DNA from: Lachnospiraceae bacterium UBA7182
GTDB lineage: Bacteria; Bacillota; Clostridia; Lachnospirales; Lachnospiraceae
Assembly: GCA_002491115.1 (NCBI GenBank)
Contig: DKVI01000112.1
Coordinates: 12,890-37,519, forward strand
Length of the DNA stretch: 24,630 nt
Direction of reading: 5' to 3'
Each line of letters begins with the position of its first letter. Positions within the stretch are counted from its first letter, which is position 1. Positions 7,489 through 14,800 of this stretch are shown here, piece by piece. The translations under genes and the position numbers were made by a program. A model generated the notes under the pieces. It was given only the letters and a program-made list of their open reading frames with translations. It was not told where the DNA came from and ran no database searches.

Positions 7489-8610
7489 ATGAAAGTTGAA
7501 CAATTTATAAAAGTTTTGGGTGCGGATTTCTATGCGGGTGTGCCGGACTCGCAGCTGAAAGCACTCTGCGATTATCTGATGGATACGTACGGCGTGGACA
7601 AAAAGCGCCATATAATCGGTGCGAATGAGGGAAACTGTACGGCGCTGGCAGCCGGATATCATCTGGCTACCGGGAAAGTCCCGGCAGTCTATATGCAAAA
7701 CTCCGGTGAGGGCAATATCATTAATCCTGCGGCGTCATTATTAAACGACAAAGTATACGCCATTCCGGTGATCTTTATCGTAGGATGGAGAGGCGAGCCG
7801 GGTGAGCATGACGAACCCCAGCATATTTACCAGGGAGAAGTGACGGTGCGCCTGTTGGAAGATATGGATATACGAACCTTTATCGTAGGAAAGGATACCT
7901 CTCTTAAGGAACTTCAAAGCGCCATGGATGATTTTCAGAATGTTTTGACGAAAGGAAAAAGTGTCGCTTTTGTAATCCGCAAAGGGGCCCTGACTTATGA
8001 ACGGCCGGTGGAATACAAGAATGCTTATCACATGGCCAGGGAAGAAATCATCCGCCATATTGTCCGGGCAGCGGGTGAGGATCCGATTGTATCAACCACC
8101 GGAAAGGCGAGCCGGGAACTGTTCGAGATTCGGGAGGCCGGCGGACAGGGCCATAAATATGATTTTCTGACGGTAGGTTCCATGGGACACAGTTCTTCCA
8201 TCGCTCTTGGAATTGCCGCGCAGAAGCCGGATACGAAGGTGTGGTGTGTGGACGGGGACGGCGCCGTGTTGATGCATATGGGTTCTCTGGCGGTCACAGG
8301 AGCCTTTCATCCCGAAAATCTGATCCATGTGGTCATCAATAATGAAGCGCACGAAACGGTGGGCGGTATGCCGACGGCGGCAGGCGCCACAGATCTGACA
8401 GCGGTGGCAAAGGCCTGCGGTTATCCGCATGCCGTGTGCGTGGACACATTTGAAGCGCTGGATCGGGAACTTGCGGCGGCAAAGGCGGGAAACACTCTTT
8501 CTTTCATCGAGGTGAAATGCTCCATCGGGGCAAGAAAAGACCTGGGACGTCCCACGACGACGGCGCGGGAAAATAAAGAGAATTTCATGAATTATCTGAA
8601 AGAACTGTAA
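7489..8610 (+). CDS. aepY: Phosphonopyruvate decarboxylase (thiamine diphosphate dependent)
   Basis: This 373-residue enzyme decarboxylates phosphonopyruvate to phosphonoacetaldehyde, the step that pulls the unfavourable PEP mutase reaction forward. The TPP-activating glutamate is E47 in GANEGNCTALAAGYHLATGK, and the TPP/magnesium motif runs from GDG (256-258) to NN (284-285) in HVVINNEAHETVGGMPTAAG. GWRGEPGEHDEPQH is also typical of this subfamily. I chose ATG 7489 because AGGAG at 7479-7483 lies five bases upstream; the frame is open to 7450 but has no ribosome site there. It is the last gene of the operon, followed by a strong terminator. No 2-aminoethylphosphonate transaminase gene is present nearby. 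Confidence 0.94.
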   Translation: MKVEQFIKVLGADFYAGVPDSQLKALCDYLMDTYGVDKKRHIIGANEGNCTALAAGYHLATGKVPAVYMQNSGEGNIINPAASLLNDKVYAIPVIFIVGWRGEPGEHDEPQHIYQGEVTVRLLEDMDIRTFIVGKDTSLKELQSAMDDFQNVLTKGKSVAFVIRKGALTYERPVEYKNAYHMAREEIIRHIVRAAGEDPIVSTTGKASRELFEIREAGGQGHKYDFLTVGSMGHSSSIALGIAAQKPDTKVWCVDGDGAVLMHMGSLAVTGAFHPENLIHVVINNEAHETVGGMPTAAGATDLTAVAKACGYPHAVCVDTFEALDRELAAAKAGNTLSFIEVKCSIGARKDLGRPTTTARENKENFMNYLKEL

Positions 8611-8635
8611 GATGACGACAAAAAACAGTACATGG

Positions 8636-8677
8636 CAGGGCATACAGGACTGAAAGCGTCCCGTATGCCCTGTTTTT
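8636..8677 (+). terminator. Strong intrinsic terminator of the phosphonate operon
   Basis: CAGGGCATAC (8636-8645) is perfectly complementary to GTATGCCCTG (8663-8672), with an inner GGAC/GTCC pairing, and is followed by TTTTT (8673-8677). An upstream AAAAACAG (8621-8628) could pair with CTGTTTTT, so a competing fold is possible. Confidence 0.92.
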
Positions 8678-8729
8678 CACGCATTTTTCTTATATAACAT
8701 AATATAAAATAAAATAGATAAAAAGTAAA

Positions 8730-8756
8730 ATATATTTGACATATAATCAAATATAT
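8730..8756 (+). promoter_or_regulatory. Perfect 10-base inverted repeat over the -35 region, candidate operator
   Basis: ATATATTTGA (8730-8739), seven bases, then TCAAATATAT (8747-8756) is an exact inverted repeat. It covers the -35 hexamer and half of the spacer of the promoter for the XRE regulator downstream. This position would let a dimeric repressor block RNA polymerase, and autoregulation by the adjacent XRE protein is the simplest inference. Confidence 0.65.
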
Positions 8757-8764
8757 GGTATATT
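8736..8764 (+). promoter_or_regulatory. Consensus sigma-A promoter
   Basis: TTGACA (8736-8741), 17 bases, TATATT (8759-8764): a perfect -35 and a five-of-six -10. The sequence around it is very AT-rich. It should drive the regulator and membrane-protein pair starting at 8907. Confidence 0.85.
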
Positions 8765-8770
8765 ACAAAC

Positions 8771-8900
8771 ATAAACGGCGAAAGACCGGGCAGTGTTTGG
8801 AAGGATTTCAGGGCGTACGTTTTAAACGGCCGGAAACCTTTCGGGATAAAGGGCACTGTGAGCGGCCTGCGCGGGATTATAATAAAAGCAAAACAGGAGG
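8771..8900 (+). other. Long GC-richer 5' leader, no recognised riboswitch
   Basis: About 130 bases separate the promoter from the ribosome site. A small hairpin CCTTT/AAAGG and a longer-range GGCAGTG/CACTG pairing can be drawn, but I do not recognise a riboswitch or T-box consensus, and there is no terminator-like hairpin with a T run before the gene. Confidence 0.4.
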
Positions 8901-8906
8901 TTGTAT

Positions 8907-9119
8907 GTGAAAAATTTAAAATTAAAGGCGGCCCGCGCCGGGATGGATTTATCTCAGGAAGAGCTGGCCAAAAAAGTCGGGGCGACCCGGCAGACGATCG
9001 GTATGATCGAGGCGGGAAAGTTTAACCCGTCACTGAAACTATGCCTGGACATATGCCGGGCTTTACACAAAACACTGGATGAACTGTTCTGGGAGGAGGA
9101 TTCAGATGAGACTGTTTAA
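8907..9119 (+). CDS. XRE-family transcriptional regulator
   Basis: This encodes a 70-residue DNA-binding protein that is essentially a single Cro/CI-type helix-turn-helix (residues about 3-58): LKAARAGMDLSQEELAKKVG, then TRQTIGMIEAGKFNPSLKLC and LDICRALHKTLDELFWEED. Such short regulators usually bind as dimers. The start is GTG 8907, six bases after AGGAGG (8895-8900); an in-frame TTG at 8901 lies too close to that site. The gene overlaps the start of the membrane protein that follows by 14 bases. The inverted repeat at 8730-8756 in its own promoter is its likely operator. Confidence 0.92.
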   Translation: MKNLKLKAARAGMDLSQEELAKKVGATRQTIGMIEAGKFNPSLKLCLDICRALHKTLDELFWEEDSDETV

Positions 9120-9591
9120 ATGGAAGAAAGTAGTAGACGAAAGAGAAGAGATGGAGATGATGAAAATTGAGCATTATATGTACTGGTTTACATTCTGGGC
9201 GCTTCTTTTCAGCATTTTCGGGCAACTGATTTTTATGAAAGCGTCTTTTACACAGGTGGCAGGCGAGTGGACCGTCTTTATGCTCATGGCCATAGGACTT
9301 CTGATCGGAGAACTAAAAGGAGGACATTTCGATTACACCAGCCGCCCGGGATGGAAATGTTACCTTTTTTATGCCATGGTTGCCGCCGTGGCAGGTACTT
9401 TGCTTGTGTGTGTGAACAGTTTTATGCGCGGTTACTTTGATAAGTCGGATATGGGGCAGATTTTGACGGCCAGTCTGATTACAGGTGTAAATATTTTTAT
9501 CCTGACTTATATCTGCCTTGCGGCCGCCGGGGCTTTCGTAAAACATCGCCGTAAAAAACTGGAGTCAGAGTATGACGAAGAGGAAGAATAA
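9106..9591 (+). CDS. Four-helix membrane protein paired with the XRE regulator
   Basis: This encodes a 161-residue membrane protein with four predicted helices (about residues 27-46, 54-68, 86-106 and 125-147), a basic N-terminus (MRLFKWKKVVDEREE) and a charged tail (KHRRKKLESEYDEEEE). The start ATG 9106 follows GGAGGAGG at 9092-9099 and lies inside the end of the regulator gene, implying coupled translation. Pairs of a short XRE regulator and a small DUF-type membrane protein are common in Clostridia; it may belong to a DUF6773- or DUF3796-like group, but I am not sure. Its function is unknown. It may influence the regulator or be the target of its control. Confidence 0.85.
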   Translation: MRLFKWKKVVDEREEMEMMKIEHYMYWFTFWALLFSIFGQLIFMKASFTQVAGEWTVFMLMAIGLLIGELKGGHFDYTSRPGWKCYLFYAMVAAVAGTLLVCVNSFMRGYFDKSDMGQILTASLITGVNIFILTYICLAAAGAFVKHRRKKLESEYDEEEE

Positions 9592-9616
9592 TTCGCAGAA
9601 TAATTGAAAAAACTTC

Positions 9617-9645
9617 TTTACAAAAGAACGTAGGTTCGATATAAT
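9617..9645 (+). promoter_or_regulatory. Promoter containing a LexA (DinR) SOS box
   Basis: TTTACA (9617-9622), 17 bases, TATAAT (9640-9645) forms a strong sigma-A promoter. Its spacer contains GAAC-GTAG-GTTC (9626-9637) followed by G, matching the Gram-positive LexA/DinR core GAAC-N4-GTTC. A repressor bound here would cover the promoter, so the operon downstream is probably DNA-damage induced. Confidence 0.75.
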
Positions 9646-9680
9646 GGAAGGGAACGGATGTTTGGAAGGGGTTCCTTTGT

Positions 9681-10985
9681 ATGGATTATTGTATCGAACA
9701 GCAGATGGATCTTCAACAGAAACTTGCGATACTGGCCGATGCCGCCAAGTATGACGTAGCCTGTACCTCCAGCGGGGTGGACAGGAAGAATACAGGCCAG
9801 GGGATCGGCAACTGTATCTCTCCCGGCATCTGCCACAGCTTCAGTGCTGACGGCAGATGCATCTCTCTTTTGAAGATCCTTTTTACCAATGAATGTATTT
9901 TTGACTGTAAATACTGTATCAATCGGCGCAGCAATGATGTGCCGAGAGCTTCCTTTACGCCTCAGGAAGTATGTGATCTGACGATCGGTTTTTACAGGCG
10001 CAATTATATTGAAGGTCTGTTTTTGAGTTCCGGGATTTTGAAAAGCCCGGATGTGACCATGGATCTTTTATATCAGACCTTATATAAGCTGCGGGAAGAA
10101 TATCATTTTCAGGGCTATATTCATGTAAAAGCCATTCCGGGGGCAGACGCAGAGCTGATCGAGCGCACCGGCTATCTGGCGGACCGTATGAGCGTGAATC
10201 TTGAGCTTCCTACTGCCGAAGGTCTTCGGTCATTGGCGCCTCAGAAGCAGAGACCGAAGATGCTCTCGCCGATTCGGCAGGTGCAGGCCGCGCGCAGGCA
10301 GAATAAGAATGAACTGGCGTTGTACCGCCATGCGCCGAAGTTTGTACCTGCGGGGCAGTCTACCCAGATGATCATAGGAGCGACCGGGGAAAGCGACTGG
10401 CAGATCATGAAAGTGGCGGAACATATGTACAGAAAATATGAGATGAAGCGGGTATTTTATTCCGCTTTTCTTCGGGTGAATGAGGACAGCCTGCTGCCTG
10501 TATTGCCGGGAGGTCCTCCGCTTCTCAGGGAACACCGGCTGTATCAGGCGGACTGGCTCCTTCGGTACTACGGATTTGGTACGGACGAGCTTCTGACAGA
10601 AGACAAGCCCAATTTTAACCTGCTTCTGGATCCGAAGTGCGACTGGGCACTCAGGCATCTGGATTTGTTTCCTGTGGAGGTGACGAAAGCGGATTATTTT
10701 ACCCTTCTTCGGGTGCCGGGGATCGGCTACCGCTCCGCCCAGAGGATTGTAAAAGCCAGAAAGCTCGGGACGCTTTCCTACGATAACCTTAAAAAGATGG
10801 GTGTAGTATTAAAAAGGGCTGTTTACTTTATTGTCTGCGGCGGGAAGCAGATGTACCCGGTAAAACTTGACGAGGACTATATTTTAAGAAATATGCTGGA
10901 CAGAAAGGAGAGGCCGCCGGGATCGCCCGATCTGTCCGATTACCGGCAGCTTACATTGTTTGATGATCCGCGTTTTTCAGTGTGA
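9681..10985 (+). CDS. Putative DNA modification/repair radical SAM protein
   Basis: This 434-residue protein has the radical SAM cluster CxxxCxxC at C72, C76 and C79 (NECIFDCKYCINRRSND), which binds a 4Fe-4S cluster for S-adenosylmethionine cleavage. Extra cysteines precede it (C28, C45, C51, C60), in stretches such as GNCISPGICHSFSADGRC. A helix-hairpin-helix element lies at about residues 341-375 (LLRVPGIGYRSAQRIVKARK), pointing to DNA binding. This matches the group annotated as a putative DNA modification/repair radical SAM protein, usually encoded beside a DUF4130 uracil-DNA-glycosylase-like protein, as here. The reaction is not known. ATG 9681 follows GGAAGGGG (9664-9671). The LexA-type box upstream supports a role in DNA damage. 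Confidence 0.9.
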   Translation: MDYCIEQQMDLQQKLAILADAAKYDVACTSSGVDRKNTGQGIGNCISPGICHSFSADGRCISLLKILFTNECIFDCKYCINRRSNDVPRASFTPQEVCDLTIGFYRRNYIEGLFLSSGILKSPDVTMDLLYQTLYKLREEYHFQGYIHVKAIPGADAELIERTGYLADRMSVNLELPTAEGLRSLAPQKQRPKMLSPIRQVQAARRQNKNELALYRHAPKFVPAGQSTQMIIGATGESDWQIMKVAEHMYRKYEMKRVFYSAFLRVNEDSLLPVLPGGPPLLREHRLYQADWLLRYYGFGTDELLTEDKPNFNLLLDPKCDWALRHLDLFPVEVTKADYFTLLRVPGIGYRSAQRIVKARKLGTLSYDNLKKMGVVLKRAVYFIVCGGKQMYPVKLDEDYILRNMLDRKERPPGSPDLSDYRQLTLFDDPRFSV

Positions 10986-11775
10986 GGATACGTTGACCGG
11001 CATTCTGACCGGTGTTTACGATGCCTGGGACAGTGGGCTTGGGCATAAGAATGTAAAGCTTGAAACAGCCGGGGAAGGGAATATGGAACTGTTTTGCGAA
11101 TATGTGCAGGTGACGCCGGATACCGGGAAAGCAGAGAAAGTCTTAAGGACCGTTAAAAAGCGTATGGGAGAAGAAGCGTATGAGATGATCGCCTATGCCA
11201 TATCGTATCCCCACGACCAGAAGGCGGATGCCGTCTACCGCATGATTGTGCTGGGGCTTCATCTGCCGGACGGAAAAAAGATTACGGGGATGCTGACCCA
11301 GCCGGATGTCCGTCTGGTGTTTGAACTGAAGCGAAAGGCCTGGCATATTGCCCACAGGTATATGGGCTTTGTTCGTTTCAGGGAAGTACAGGGTGGAACA
11401 CTTATGTCCTGTATCGATGCGGAAGCGGATATTCTTGCTCTGATCGCCCCTCATTTTTCAGACAGGCTTCCGCTGGAAAACTGGCTGATTTACGACAGAC
11501 GCCGTCGTAAGGCTGCCGTTCATCTGGCTAAAAAGGGGTTTCTTTTGCTGGAAGAAGTGGAAGAGGATGCGGTCGCCGGGCTTGAAACGTCTGAAGAGGA
11601 AAAACGGTTTGATGCTTTGTGGAGATGCTTTCATAAAGCCATTGGAATCGAGTCCCGGGCGAACGGACAGCTTCAGGGTTCATTGCTTCCCCGCAAATTC
11701 AGAGAATTTATGAATGAATTTGCGGAATCAGAAAGCTGCAGAGAACATCCTGTGAAAAGCAGGATTAAAAAATAA
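10963..11775 (+). CDS. DUF4130 putative DNA repair protein, radical SAM partner
   Basis: This 270-residue protein matches the DUF4130 family (TIGR03915-type), thought to have a uracil-DNA-glycosylase-related fold and found next to the radical SAM protein upstream. Recognisable stretches are FQCEDTLTGILTGVYDAW near the start, ELKRKAWHIAHRYMGFVRF in the middle, LPLENWLIYDRRRRKAAVH, and LLPRKFREFMNEFAE near the end. The start at ATG 10963 (or TTG 10960) lies inside the upstream gene, a 23-base overlap implying translational coupling. The last 13 residues (SCREHPVKSRIKK) have no counterpart in the decayed second copy of this gene end at 17111, so the present C-terminus may be a replacement. No catalytic residues can be assigned by eye. 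Confidence 0.87.
   Translation: MIRVFQCEDTLTGILTGVYDAWDSGLGHKNVKLETAGEGNMELFCEYVQVTPDTGKAEKVLRTVKKRMGEEAYEMIAYAISYPHDQKADAVYRMIVLGLHLPDGKKITGMLTQPDVRLVFELKRKAWHIAHRYMGFVRFREVQGGTLMSCIDAEADILALIAPHFSDRLPLENWLIYDRRRRKAAVHLAKKGFLLLEEVEEDAVAGLETSEEEKRFDALWRCFHKAIGIESRANGQLQGSLLPRKFREFMNEFAESESCREHPVKSRIKK
11635..11733 (+). repeat. Copy A of a diverged direct repeat (DUF4130 gene end)
   Basis: These 99 bases inside the DUF4130 gene align without gaps to 17111-17209. By hand count 76 of 99 bases and 23 of 33 encoded residues agree, with blocks such as TTTATGAATGAATTTGC identical. The two copies flank the peptidase gene. Confidence 0.85.
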
Positions 11776-11790
11776 AAAGAAAATAAACAG

Positions 11791-11872
11791 CCATATGGAA
11801 AATCCTGATATAATTTTCCATTTGTGTTATAATGACTCTGTAGTGTTGCTGACAATTATCATTTCCATATGG
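11791..11872 (+). repeat. CCATATGG inverted repeats flanking a promoter
   Basis: CCATATGGAAAAT (11791-11803) recurs inverted as ATTTTCCAT (11814-11821 region) and as ATTTCCATATGG (11861-11872). The outer pair flanks the promoter of the peptidase gene; the last copy lies just before its ribosome site. They could be regulator sites or an RNA fold occluding the ribosome site. Confidence 0.5.
11805..11833 (+). promoter_or_regulatory. Extended -10 promoter of the peptidase gene
   Basis: TG-T-TATAAT (11825-11833) is a consensus extended -10 element, with CTGATA (11805-11810) 17 bases upstream as a weak -35. It lies about 50 bases ahead of the ATG at 11886. Confidence 0.65.
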
Positions 11873-11885
11873 GGGGTTACAAAAA

Positions 11886-14800
11886 ATGAGCAGAAAAAAT
11901 AAGAATGCCAAAAAGAAGATGCGAACGATCGCAGCGGCGCTTGCCATGGTTTTGTTTTTGTCAGAGTTTGTGCCGATACCGGTATTGGCGGCACAGGAAG
12001 AAGAAATCACAATAGATGCAGACGCCAAAGCAGAAGAGATAGAAGATGCAAAAGATTCGGAACCTTTTGAAGAGGATGATGCCGGCCTGGCGGAAACGGG
12101 CATGGAAAAAGCGGGTGCCGGGATGGAGGAGACCGAAGAAGCAGAGGAAATGCTTACGGAAGAAGAGATTGCCGCGCAGAAAGCCATGAGGCCGGCTTAT
12201 CTTCCGGTGGAGGAAGTGGAAGAGCTTCCGGAGCATTATGTGGCGGAAAAAGGCTATGGCAATCTGGACCGTTTAGGCAGTTCTTTTGAGTCGGCATATG
12301 ATTTTCGAGACAGCGGCTTTTTGACAAGAATTAAGAATCAGAATCCGTGGGGAACCTGCTGGGCATTTTCTGCTATTGCCAGTATGGAGACGTCGCTGAC
12401 ACGGCAGGGACTTGCCTCTCCTGATAAGATCGATCTTTCAGAAAGGCACCTGGCATATTTTACATTTCATACAGGTTTTGACCGGTTAGGAAACGCGGAC
12501 AAAGACACAATTTCATCATCCGGAGAAAACTATTATTTGATAAATGGCGGGAGTCCATTTGATGCTGTCATGCGTATGATGAACTGGCAGGGGGCGGCTG
12601 ATGAGCGAAAATACCCATATTCCAGTGTATTGCCTGCCCCTTTGCAGGCAGAGCAGGCGCAGGATAACGCTTATCATATGCGCGATTGTTATTTACTTGA
12701 TACAAAAGCGAACGACCAGGAGACGATCCAAAATGTAAAAGCCATGGTACGGCAGTACGGATGTGTACAATGGTCTTATTTTGATGATACAGAGTTTATG
12801 AACTATCATACAAAAGCATATTATAAAGACCATTATACAGACCAGGAAACAGCGGACAAAGTGCGTACAAACCATTCGGTCGCAGTCGTAGGGTGGGATG
12901 ACAATTTTCCAAAAACAAGATTCCTCACACAGCCGAAAGAGGACGGCGCATGGATCATCAGAAACAGCTGGAGTGAGAGCTGGGGGGAGAATGGCTATTT
13001 TTATATTTCCTATGAAGATGTATCCTTAGGTTCCGGCAATCCGGCGGCAGCATATATCGCGGACACGGATAATAATTATGACAATAACTATTTTTACAGT
13101 AATTCGCAAGGATGTTATTCGACATCCTGTTATGGAAGGGTGGCACAGGTCTATGAAGTAAAAGGTCTTACATCCAGAAGGGAGCAACTCAAGGCGGTTT
13201 CATTTTTCATGGGCGGAACCAACACAGATTATAAAATACAAATCTATAAGAATCCCAAATTGGAAGGAGGCATAGTTAAAGATCCGGAAAGCGGTACACC
13301 GATGCTGGAAACGGCAATTGAGGGAAAGACTTCCTATGCAGGCGTGTATACCGTCGACCTTCCTGTCCCGGTTTTTATAGATGCCGGGGATCTGGCGGCG
13401 GTGGTGATCACATTCCCTGACAAACCCGGAACGATGTACTATGATAAAAGCGGAAGTTCTGGCAATGAAAAAGGCACGCGGGAGTGGCACAATGAAGTCG
13501 GGGAGGGACAGAGCTTCCGCGGAACGTCAGACGGAAGTTGGAAAGATCTTTACAGCGATGGGGCGTCCCTGCGTATCAATCTTCTGACGGACGATTTAGA
13601 CGAAGAGGAAATGATTGCAGATCTCGGGCTGAAAGCAGTGGTGCAGCAACCTGCTGATTTTAATGATACATACAAGATTCTCCTGCGCTGGGACAGGTCA
13701 GACTTTGTCACCAAATATGAGATTTGGCGCCGCCTGGCAGGAGAGGAAAACAGCACATATGAAAAGATCGGGGAGACTGCTTATTCCAGAAGACAATATA
13801 CGGATGAAGCAGAGAGTGGGGCTGTCGGGGAATATAGATATATAATAAGAGTGTTATTTTCTGACGGCACCTGTCAGGATTCGCCGCCTGCCGTTGTCAA
13901 ACTGGAAGATGGGATAAAATTCGGCTCGTTTCGAGCGGAGTTTGACGGAAAAATTGTCCGGCTTACCTGGAACGGGATAGACGGGACAGCCGGATATGAG
14001 ATACAGAGAAAAGAAGAAAAGGATACAGAATATACCGATCTGTCAAAAGTCACCGATCTGTCTGCCCTGTCCTATGAAGATGATTTAGGCGGGCAGAGTG
14101 GAAGCTGCTGGCAGTACAGGATCCGTGCGTATCATGAAAGCGGACAGTATACGGCATGGTCACAGGCCAGAGAGGTGGCAAAAGATCTGCGGATCACGCA
14201 GGTAGACTGCCGGACGCTGCGGTTTTCATGGCCGCCGGCAGAAGGTGCGGCCCGTTATGGCGTGTATTTAGTGATAGATGGCATGGGATTTGGCTACCTC
14301 TACAAAAATAACAGTGCTGACATAGATATAGAGAATTGGATACAGAAGCTGAAAGAAAACCCCGAATATGATAAGTATTCCATACCAGATTTTCATGTGG
14401 GGGACACATATTCTTTCTATATGCAGCCCAGGGACAGTGATGGTAATGCAATGGAAGCATACCGTACACCCAAAGTATCTGTTTACACGATACCGGATGA
14501 CTTGTTCCTGGACACGCCGGAGACAGAAGGGGACAGTTCCATAAAATTATCCTTTAGAGGCGGGGGCGGAGCAGACACGGTCCGCATATACCGGAGTGAG
14601 AGTGCGGATGACAATGGCACTGTATGTGCGGAAGTACCGGCTGCTGCAGGCGTTTTCACGGATACGGAGAATATCCGCAAAGGCGTCACCTACTACTACC
14701 GAATCCAGCCGACCGTTAAAAATTCCCGGGAAGAAATAATAGAGGGAAATATCAGCAGCTATAAAGCAGTTACAATTCCACAGCAGCAGGCTGCCAGATT

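Noticed and set aside
4319..8610. 2-Aminoethylphosphonate pathway with a transaminase
   Set aside because: No PLP-dependent aminotransferase frame or lysine motif exists in the operon; the middle gene is clearly an iron-type dehydrogenase.
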